Positions 6,857 through 12,052 of a stretch of DNA of 12,052 nucleotides are shown in pieces. Origin of the DNA: Candidatus Poseidoniales archaeon (lineage in GTDB: Archaea; Thermoplasmatota; Poseidoniia; Poseidoniales; Poseidoniaceae); contig QQSG01000037.1 of the NCBI GenBank assembly GCA_003602665.1, positions 1 through 12,052 on the forward strand, written 5' to 3'. A program made the position numbers and the translations under genes. The number at the start of each line of letters is the position of its first letter. The first letter of the stretch is position 1. A model generated the notes under the pieces. It was not told where the DNA came from. It saw only the letters and a program-made list of their open reading frames with translations, and searched no databases.

Positions 6857-8921
6857 CAGAAGAAATTGTGAACGATTCCAAGAAGACGAGTTCTATTTTC
6901 CAATCAACAATTTCACTATCATCATTATTTGGGCAGAAGAGACCTCCATCGCTGTTTGCAGTAACTCCTACATCAAACGAATAATCACCGTATCCAATAT
7001 CCCCCGGCGCCAATTCCTGAATAATTTGAGCTTCAGAGATAGCAATAGGGCCCATGCCAATAATGGATGTATTTATCCACATCAAACCTTCTTCAATTGT
7101 TTCTTCAGTACCAGAGCGAGAGATGAGTTGTTCTTTGATTCCTCCCTCTATTGAAACCTCATCATCAATGGTTGAGGCAGTGGGATCACAAGGCTGCTCG
7201 TTATCTGAATGAGATGCTGTAAACAGATATCCTACGGCAGGATCGCTCATTTCTGCGTAATTGACATCGATTTGAATCGTGCTTCCGCTCGCAATCTCCT
7301 CACTTCCAGAGGCAATTTCTTGATAGGTATAATTTCCTTGTATTATGTACATTCCAATTTCATCACTCTGACCATCATCTTCCAAAGCATCAGGAGCATA
7401 TACTGCATAACTGGCTTCAGCAGCTACAGCGACAACGAGAAGCGCAATACCGTAAGTAGCGATCTGGTTCTTTCGGGCCTCAGGGATTTTGAATCGACCC
7501 AATGAATTCGAATCCGATGCATCTCTAAATGCACACATGAGGAAGTGCACCAGGAAGGCTGCTCCCATTCCGGGAACGGATGGGAAGACGTCTTCTCCAA
7601 ACCCGAGTAAACCCCAAATAATAACGCCTGCAAAAGCCGAAGTCATCATCACAATCGAATGTGTTGAATCAGGTTTGTAGCCACTCCATCGTAAAATAAG
7701 AAGTGGTATAAAGACGCCCCCTAAACCGTAGACTGCGAGGACAACTAGGGTGAAAACGGAATCGCCTCCTGGAACATACAATCCAGCGATTGAGATAGCA
7801 GTTGCAAAAGCCGCAACGACAAGTGTCACTTGTTTTGTTCTCTTGTGATTTTGATTCCATTCTGGTTTAATGTCATCAGTAATCGCTGCAGTACAGGCCA
7901 ATACTTGACTGTCAGCGGTGGACATTGTAGCAGCGAAAATCGATGCGAGAATCATTCCAACACCAATCGCAGGCATTGTTTCCATTGCCATGATGGGTAG
8001 ACTCAATTCAGCATCATAATTCGCTGCACTGAACAACACTCGGCTCGCAAGTCCAATAATTAGCATGATGAGTATGAATGGTGTTTGCCAAACGAAGAAC
8101 CATATCATCGCCTTCTTGCGATCTTCATCAGAATCGAGGGTCATAACCCGAGATACCACTTGAGGTTGTCCTGCAACGCCCAATCCCCCGAGGAAGAAAG
8201 CGAAAACGTAGAGGCTTATTCCAAACGACAAATCAGGGGGTAGAAGATTCGTGAGGTTCGAACTTTGAGCGGCTAATCCGTCATTAAGTCCCGAGAATCC
8301 ACCAACCTTTCCGATAGCGATGAAACATAGGATAGTAGATCCAACGATCATGACGCAAGATTGAGCGGCATCCGTCCAAATGGAGGCTCGAATTCCCCCG
8401 GCGTAACAGTATGCAACGACGAGAACAAACCCAATGAGAATGCCCACCAATTCGTCCCAACCCATCATGACAAACAATGCTTTACCGCCAGCTGTTAACT
8501 GAGCAGCGGCATAAATGCAGAGGAAGAAGACCGATAGAACTGCAGCAAGTTTCGCTTCAGGTGCTCCAGCCTTTTCTGCAACAAGTGAGGATAGTGAACG
8601 AACACCACGTTCGCTCCCTTCCTTTTGAATAAATTTGTATAACCAGGCCCATGCAACAAGTTGTCCTACAGTTGAAAACAAACCGATCCAGATGACTGAA
8701 TAACCCATCGTATAGGTAAACCCAATAAATCCAATGAACATATAGCCTGAGTTCCATGTGCTTACTGCGGAAAGTGCAGCAAGAGCAGGATTCATGCCAC
8801 GACCAGCAACGAGATAGTCATCGGTCGTATCCTTCTTTACGCGCATACTGGCTAAGCCAACTGCTGCAAAGAAGCCTAAGAAGACTAAAAACGAGATAAG
8901 GATTCCAACTTGGCTACTCAT
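6846..8921 (-). CDS. Sodium:solute symporter (SSS/PutP-like) with acidic C-terminal extension
   Basis: With the ATG at 8921 this is a 691-residue protein. Residues 1-500 form a sodium:solute symporter core with about 13 hydrophobic helices, from GILISFLVFLGFF (6-18) to a last span near 488-507. ATMSTADSQVLACTAAITDD (331-350) closely resembles PutP helix 8, where the Ser-Thr pair (here 334-335) binds Na+. GQPQVVSRVM (251-260) is another family hallmark. About 185 residues follow the last helix; they are acidic, rich in Ser, Gly, Ile and Asp, carry two cysteines (578, 663), and are probably external. The start at 8921 is chosen over the in-frame ATG at 8936 because GGAAGTGA (8927-8934), nearly a full Shine-Dalgarno, sits five bases before it. 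The dph5 stop codon lies inside that site, so the genes look translationally coupled. Substrate unknown; proline or another organic acid is possible. Confidence 0.88.
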   Translation of the reverse strand: MSSQVGILISFLVFLGFFAAVGLASMRVKKDTTDDYLVAGRGMNPALAALSAVSTWNSGYMFIGFIGFTYTMGYSVIWIGLFSTVGQLVAWAWLYKFIQKEGSERGVRSLSSLVAEKAGAPEAKLAAVLSVFFLCIYAAAQLTAGGKALFVMMGWDELVGILIGFVLVVAYCYAGGIRASIWTDAAQSCVMIVGSTILCFIAIGKVGGFSGLNDGLAAQSSNLTNLLPPDLSFGISLYVFAFFLGGLGVAGQPQVVSRVMTLDSDEDRKKAMIWFFVWQTPFILIMLIIGLASRVLFSAANYDAELSLPIMAMETMPAIGVGMILASIFAATMSTADSQVLACTAAITDDIKPEWNQNHKRTKQVTLVVAAFATAISIAGLYVPGGDSVFTLVVLAVYGLGGVFIPLLILRWSGYKPDSTHSIVMMTSAFAGVIIWGLLGFGEDVFPSVPGMGAAFLVHFLMCAFRDASDSNSLGRFKIPEARKNQIATYGIALLVVAVAAEASYAVYAPDALEDDGQSDEIGMYIIQGNYTYQEIASGSEEIASGSTIQIDVNYAEMSDPAVGYLFTASHSDNEQPCDPTASTIDDEVSIEGGIKEQLISRSGTEETIEEGLMWINTSIIGMGPIAISEAQIIQELAPGDIGYGDYSFDVGVTANSDGGLFCPNNDDSEIVDWKIELVFLESFTISSVTS

Positions 8922-8926
8922 AACAC

Positions 8927-8934
8927 TCACTTCC
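8927..8934 (-). promoter_or_regulatory. Ribosome binding site embedding the dph5 stop codon
   Basis: GGAAGTGA on the minus strand differs by one base from the GGAGGTGA anti-16S consensus and lies five bases before the ATG at 8921. The last three bases are the TGA stop of dph5. This decides the symporter start and indicates termination-reinitiation coupling. Confidence 0.55.
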
Positions 8935-9745
8935 ATCGATTTACTGCTTCTCGCTCAATCTCGGACAGATTGGCTAACAAGACCATACAATTCAATCTCC
9001 CGCTACTTTTCGTACCAAGATTCCCTATTGTTGTGGTTTGGAGGCGCTGGTCATCAGTTCCTAAATCACTGCAAAGAACGACTTCAAATCCGTCGATTTT
9101 CTCAAGAATTTCCTCTTGTTCCTCGCCGAGTTCCATTTTCTTATATTTTGAGACCATTTTAGCAACGCTTTCTGCAGCATCAGAAGCCTGCATTGGTTGT
9201 TGATCACCAGTTCCCGCTCCGCTGGGATCAAGATCGAAAAGAACGAGCGTGTGTAACTTTTGTGAGTAATTCTGCAACATCACTTCAAGCGGAGATGTCG
9301 CAATCCACTCCCCGTATGGATAGGTTAAGGTCGTCGAACGACCAAATTTGTAATTCGAAACACCAGTTGCCCCAGGAACAAGTGTTGTAATTGAAATTCC
9401 ATGAACGATATGAACGGCTATTCCAGCGCTTTCGGCACGAAGCTGGAGGTCAATATGCGTGGTTGCTTGCATCGGGTCTCCAACAACAAGCACTGCCACA
9501 AGTTGATTCTTGGCCATTTCAAGCAGGTCTTCTGGTTGTTCAATTGTTGGGCGCATGATGCGCTCAATTGAACCAATTTCTTGTTCCAATTCGTGCAAAG
9601 CGCTTTCTGACCACAATGCGGTGTAAGCCTCATAGAGACGTACATCCGCCTTACGAGCCAAATCAACCGCTTCGAGAGTCATCGATGAGACCTTACCGGG
9701 ACCGATTCCTATCAACGCTAAACCGGTTTTTTTGTCATCAGTCAT
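8927..9745 (-). CDS. dph5: Diphthine synthase
   Basis: A 272-residue SAM-dependent methyltransferase that methylates the modified histidine of elongation factor 2 during diphthamide synthesis, a cytoplasmic pathway of archaea and eukaryotes. It belongs to the tetrapyrrole-methylase fold. Motifs visible: GIGPG (13-17) near the N-terminus, VVGDPMQATTH (87-97) for SAM binding, HGISI (115-119), and the highly characteristic SNYKFGRSTTLTYP (130-143). The length matches archaeal DphB/Dph5. The ATG at 9745 is preferred to the in-frame TTG at 9751 because a GAGG ribosome site (9753-9756) lies seven bases upstream. It is followed by the coupled symporter gene and is divergent from the tRNA methyltransferase gene by 37 bp. 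The other dph genes are not in this window. The archaeal gene is often called dphB. Confidence 0.95.
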   Translation of the reverse strand: MTDDKKTGLALIGIGPGKVSSMTLEAVDLARKADVRLYEAYTALWSESALHELEQEIGSIERIMRPTIEQPEDLLEMAKNQLVAVLVVGDPMQATTHIDLQLRAESAGIAVHIVHGISITTLVPGATGVSNYKFGRSTTLTYPYGEWIATSPLEVMLQNYSQKLHTLVLFDLDPSGAGTGDQQPMQASDAAESVAKMVSKYKKMELGEEQEEILEKIDGFEVVLCSDLGTDDQRLQTTTIGNLGTKSSGRLNCMVLLANLSEIEREAVNRWK

Positions 9746-9752
9746 CCTCAAA

Positions 9753-9756
9753 CCTC
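9753..9756 (-). promoter_or_regulatory. Ribosome binding site for dph5
   Basis: GAGG on the minus strand, with seven bases before the ATG at 9745. It supports that ATG over the TTG two codons upstream. Confidence 0.45.
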
Positions 9757-9782
9757 ATACTTGCGACAGGTTAGCGAAGAAC

Positions 9783-10880
9783 ATGCGTCATTTGAGGGTG
9801 CCGAGTGCCAAAACGGCATTTTGGGTCGAACGATGCAAGGAAAATAACTGGTATGAGATTGGCTCAGGCGTTCTCCCTCTTGGAGATCAACGCGGCATTC
9901 CTCTCAATGACTCTGCACCCTTGATTGACGATGCTGTTTGGAACGGGTTCGAAATAACTGAAGAGGTGGGGACGCTGAGAAAAGCTCAACACTGGACAGA
10001 ACATCTACCTGCCGAACTTCTTGGAAAGAAAACCATTCAATTACCACAATCATATGAAATTCAGGGGGATGTTCTTTTGATCAAGATTCCAGAGGGGATT
10101 GAAAGTTTCGAAAACGAAATCGCTCAAGCGATGCTCAAACAATATCCGAATGTGCGTATCATTTGTCATGATGAGGGCGTTGATGGTGAATTCAGGATTC
10201 GTAATTTACGAGTTCTTGAATCAAGAGACGGTTCGACAACGACGCAAACGCGTGTCAAAGAACATGGGCATATCATCCATGTCGATCCTGCTAGAACATA
10301 TTTTTCGGGACGCCTGAGCCACCAGCGCAAAATGACCCATCAAGCAATCTTGAAGTTTAGAGAAGGGTTTGATCGACCGTTGGTTGTGTTTGATCCCTAT
10401 GCGGGAGTGGGCCCTTCTATGGCCTACTTGTACACAGATTCAGAATTAACTGATTATGTATACGTTAACGACATGAACCCAGATACCCGCGAGTTATTGG
10501 AAATGAATATGGAAATTTTTGAGAAAAAGCGGAGCAAGAAAGGAGTCTACGTTGTTGAAACAATAGATGCAAGACAGATGAAAACTCTAAAGCCAGAAAC
10601 AAAGAACATGGCAGATGTTCTTCTAGTCAACTTGCCTCATGAAGGCGTTCATCACCTACCTGAACTCCTTCCTCTCCTATCGAAGAATCGAGCAATGTTG
10701 TGCGGGTGGTCAATTATTGAAAACAGTCAAACGGAGGAGTTCATGAATTCGCTACAAACAATACTCGTCGAAGGTGGACGGAAGATCGAGTCATCGAGTT
10801 TGGACACCGTGAAAGGATTTTCAGCGACGAAATCAATGGTGCGTTATGAATGCGTATTGTTCAATGAATTCAATCGTTGA
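9783..10880 (+). CDS. Trm5/TYW2-family tRNA methyltransferase or wybutosine-type enzyme
   Basis: A 365-residue class I SAM-dependent enzyme of the Trm5/TYW2 (Taw2) family. Trm5 makes m1G37 in tRNA, preventing frameshifting; TYW2/Taw2 transfers the SAM aminocarboxypropyl group in wybutosine synthesis. Visible motifs are VDPARTYFSGRLSHQR (167-182), the family's pre-motif before the Rossmann domain; FDPYAGVGPS (203-212), SAM motif I; YVNDMNPD (227-234), motif II; and LVNLPHEGVHHLP (281-293), motif IV, whose NLPH resembles the Trm5 NLP catalytic motif. The N-terminal 150 residues fit the D1/D2 tRNA-recognition region. The ATG at 9783 is chosen because an upstream TTG at 9732 would overlap dph5. 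The family is sure; choosing Trm5 or Taw2 needs a tree. A mini zinc-ribbon gene follows 15 bp downstream. Confidence 0.85.
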   Translation: MRHLRVPSAKTAFWVERCKENNWYEIGSGVLPLGDQRGIPLNDSAPLIDDAVWNGFEITEEVGTLRKAQHWTEHLPAELLGKKTIQLPQSYEIQGDVLLIKIPEGIESFENEIAQAMLKQYPNVRIICHDEGVDGEFRIRNLRVLESRDGSTTTQTRVKEHGHIIHVDPARTYFSGRLSHQRKMTHQAILKFREGFDRPLVVFDPYAGVGPSMAYLYTDSELTDYVYVNDMNPDTRELLEMNMEIFEKKRSKKGVYVVETIDARQMKTLKPETKNMADVLLVNLPHEGVHHLPELLPLLSKNRAMLCGWSIIENSQTEEFMNSLQTILVEGGRKIESSSLDTVKGFSATKSMVRYECVLFNEFNR

Positions 10881-10895
10881 ATTGATGAACAGGCA

Positions 10896-11039
10896 ATGGT
10901 TGGGGTGGTTATGCGCAACGTCGTCCAATGCCAATGTGGTGCAAGTATTGACATCGCTGGAATCACTCCTCGTAAAGATGGAATTAAAGTCTGGTGCCGT
11001 GTTTGTGGCACAGTAACAACTCATTATCGTGAGGAGTAG
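10896..11039 (+). CDS. Mini four-cysteine zinc-ribbon-like protein
   Basis: A 47-residue open frame (42 if the second ATG at 10911 is used). The peptide starts MVGVVMRNVVQCQCGAS and ends WCRVCGTVTTHYREE. The cysteines are C12-x-C14 and C34-x2-C37, separated by 19 residues, each pair followed by Gly, and spaced as expected for a zinc ribbon of two knuckles. A basic turn (PRKDGIK) lies between the knuckles. No catalytic domain accompanies it, so it may bind RNA, DNA or a protein partner; function unknown. It starts 15 bp after the tRNA methyltransferase stop on the same strand and is probably co-transcribed. Its stop codon is one base from the 3' end of the opposite-strand tRNA gene. GGGGTGG upstream of the second ATG is SD-like but only two or three bases from it, so the start is uncertain. 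The regular cysteine pattern argues that it is real. Confidence 0.72.
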   Translation: MVGVVMRNVVQCQCGASIDIAGITPRKDGIKVWCRVCGTVTTHYREE

Positions 11040-11040
11040 G

Positions 11041-11112
11041 CGCCCACTCCGGGAATTGAACCCGGGTCGCAGGAATGACAATCCTGCATGATAACCTCTA
11101 CACCAAGCGGGC
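11041..11112 (-). tRNA. tRNA-Asp (GUC)
   Basis: A complete 72-base cloverleaf on the minus strand. Acceptor arm GCCCGCT pairs with AGTGGGC with one G-T pair; the D-arm is GTG/CAT; the anticodon stem is CAGGA/TCCTG; the loop TTGTCAT gives anticodon GTC; a four-base variable loop is followed by T-arm CCGGG-TTCAATT-CCCGG and discriminator G. The arm lengths and GTC anticodon identify aspartate. No CCA is encoded (the next bases read CCT), so CCA must be added by the nucleotidyltransferase. No intron is present. The gene lies between two plus-strand genes. Confidence 0.96.
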
Positions 11113-11139
11113 GGTATCAGTCTGCCGTAACGGAACCGC

Positions 11140-11146
11140 TATTTAA
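11140..11146. promoter_or_regulatory. Shared TATA-like box for tRNA-Asp and the repeat-protein gene
   Basis: On the minus strand TTAAATA has its centre about 31 bases upstream of the tRNA 5' end, which would place initiation a few bases before the mature tRNA. On the plus strand the same bases read TATTTAA, 31 bases before the ATG at 11178, giving a nearly leaderless mRNA with about 8-10 bases of leader. The spacing fits archaeal TBP sites in both directions. The 65 bp spacer has no better candidate. Confidence 0.55.
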
Positions 11147-11177
11147 GCCGCGAGGTATGGCGTAGTCAGGGACGACC

Positions 11178-12052
11178 ATGACCGGCAAGAAAACATCTGC
11201 AGAACAAGCACGAGAACAAGCCGAAGAGGCCACACTTGGCTCAATGCTCGATGGAGCATTTGGAGCGATGGACGGAATTGAAGGCCCTCCAGAACCCGAA
11301 ACCCCATCTTCAGATCCTGTGGAAGTACAATCTCCCGAAACGGGCGCTCCACTGAACACTCCTACTGCAGTAACGGAATCTGGTCCAACAGGACCGCCCT
11401 CCGGTCCGCCAAGCGGCCCACCTACCGATGCGCCAGGTCCAACAGGCCCTCCAACGGGTCCACCAGGAGGCCCACCCTCAGGTCCACCTACAGAAGCTCC
11501 AGGCCCGACAGGCCCTCCAACGGGTCCACCAGGAGGCCCACCCTCGGGCCCACCTACAGAAGCCCCAGGCCCGACAGGCCCTCCATCGGCTCCAGAAGAA
11601 ACACCAGCGCCCACTGAGGAAGTAGTAGAGGAAGAACCAGCAGCTGAACCTATCGAAGAACAACTGGATGAAGTGCCAGAACAAGTTGTGGAAACCACTC
11701 CAGAAGTTGAAGCAGAAGAACCTCCTGTTGTTGAAGAACCCACAGCCATTCCAGAAGAAGTCACTGAGCCTGTCGCTATTCAGGCCGATGAACCACAACC
11801 AATGGAACAACCAACAGAAGAGCCAGGCAACCAAGAAGAAATCGCGAGATTAACTGCTGAAATTGAACGACTTCGAGGCGGCTTAATTGGAGCAGCCGAA
11901 GTTATCGAAGAGTTGGAGGAAACCCCAATGCCTCCAATTGTTTTCGACAATATTGTTGTCGCACCTCATCTTGTTGCAGATTTTGCTCGAATGGGCAGAC
12001 AACTCAATCAGGCCAATTTGGTAAAGGGATCTATGGGGTCTATGTCCATGCT
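11178..12052 (+). CDS. Pro/Gly-repeat acidic protein with coiled-coil segment, 3' end cut by window edge
   Basis: Open from the ATG at 11178 to the window end, 291 codons visible; an in-frame TAG at 11163 fixes the start. I do not recognise the family. Zones: residues 1-35 are a charged helical head without a signal peptide (MTGKKTSAEQAREQAEE); 36-67 are Pro/Thr/Glu linker; 68-139 are GPP-rich repeats including two identical 22-residue units (86-107, 108-129); 140-219 are a highly acidic Glu/Pro/Val stretch; 220-248 are a predicted coiled coil (EEIARLTAEIERLRGG onward); and from 249 a better-folded domain begins (PPIVFDNIVVAPHLVADFARM). In the repeats Gly mostly recurs every fourth residue, as (S/T)GPP, so it is not a collagen triple helix. 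The protein is probably cytosolic, with a long disordered spacer between a short head and a C-terminal module. Third-codon bases are GC-rich within the repeats compared with neighbours. Confidence 0.82.
   Translation, partial: MTGKKTSAEQAREQAEEATLGSMLDGAFGAMDGIEGPPEPETPSSDPVEVQSPETGAPLNTPTAVTESGPTGPPSGPPSGPPTDAPGPTGPPTGPPGGPPSGPPTEAPGPTGPPTGPPGGPPSGPPTEAPGPTGPPSAPEETPAPTEEVVEEEPAAEPIEEQLDEVPEQVVETTPEVEAEEPPVVEEPTAIPEEVTEPVAIQADEPQPMEQPTEEPGNQEEIARLTAEIERLRGGLIGAAEVIEELEETPMPPIVFDNIVVAPHLVADFARMGRQLNQANLVKGSMGSMSM
11379..11590 (+). repeat. 66 bp in-frame tandem repeat encoding GPP-rich units
   Basis: Two full 66-base units, at 11433-11498 and 11499-11564, differ at only five positions, all synonymous, so both encode the same 22 residues. 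A shorter, diverged copy (54 bases, 11379-11432) precedes them and a partial copy (about 11565-11590) follows. The unit length is a multiple of three, so gain or loss of a unit keeps the frame. Confidence 0.9.

Noticed and set aside
6723..7154. A 143-codon plus-strand frame across the convergent PqqB-like/symporter junction
   Set aside because: It is a shadow of two well-supported genes, and its composition (runs of Ile, Asn and Ser) is not protein-like.
9732..9782. Upstream TTG start extending the tRNA methyltransferase by 17 residues
   Set aside because: It would overlap the divergent dph5 start; the ATG at 9783 begins at residues that look like the conserved N-terminus.
11379..11590. Collagen-like triple-helix domain, or a CRISPR-type array
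   Set aside because: Gly mostly recurs every four residues rather than three, and the repeats are directly adjacent with no unique spacers.
11117..11764. A 215-codon open frame on the minus strand opposite the repeat gene
   Set aside because: Its product is almost only Gly, Ser, Pro and Val, as expected from reading GPP repeats and Glu/Pro codons in reverse. The plus-strand frame has a sensible start, promoter and coiled coil.

Overview
The window looks archaeal. It carries a diphthine synthase (a diphthamide enzyme of archaea and eukaryotes), a Trm5/TYW2-family tRNA methyltransferase, a geranylgeranyl reductase-family enzyme of the kind that saturates archaeal lipids, a tRNA-Asp without an encoded CCA, and TATA-like promoter elements. 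Dense packing, moderate GC and the style of the proteins suggest an uncultured marine euryarchaeon such as Marine Group II/III (Poseidoniales, Thermoplasmatota). That taxonomic guess is inference, because no rRNA or marker tree is available.

Layout. (1) 3-1940, minus strand: geranylgeranyl reductase-like flavoprotein followed 9 bp later by a HAD-IIA phosphatase that runs off the left edge. (2) 2021-4185, plus strand: an EamA-type exporter, then a PLP trans-sulfuration enzyme. (3) 4177-5922, minus strand: a 581-residue protein I cannot assign, whose end overlaps the trans-sulfuration gene. (4) 6017-6856, plus strand: a PqqB-like metallo-beta-lactamase-fold protein, divergent from the unknown gene across a 94 bp spacer with a symmetric TATA-like element. 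(5) 6846-9745, minus strand: diphthine synthase, translationally coupled to a sodium:solute symporter with an unusual acidic C-terminal extension. (6) 9783-11039, plus strand: the Trm5/TYW2-family methyltransferase, then a tiny four-cysteine zinc-ribbon-like protein of 42-47 residues. (7) 11041-11112, minus strand: tRNA-Asp(GUC). (8) 11178 to the right edge, plus strand: a proline/glycine-repeat and acidic protein with 66 bp tandem repeats, sharing a 65 bp spacer and apparently one TATA element with the tRNA.

How the genes relate. Two genes at 8.9-10.9 kb act on translation (EF-2 diphthamide and tRNA G37 modification), and tRNA-Asp lies close by. The exporter and trans-sulfuration enzyme may form a sulfur amino acid unit. 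Most of the window is housekeeping. The parts least explained by known families are the 581-residue protein, the mini zinc-ribbon protein pressed against the tRNA, the repeat protein, and the symporter's C-terminal domain. I see no CRISPR array, insertion sequence, integrase or phage gene, and no gene-free stretch above 300 bases.
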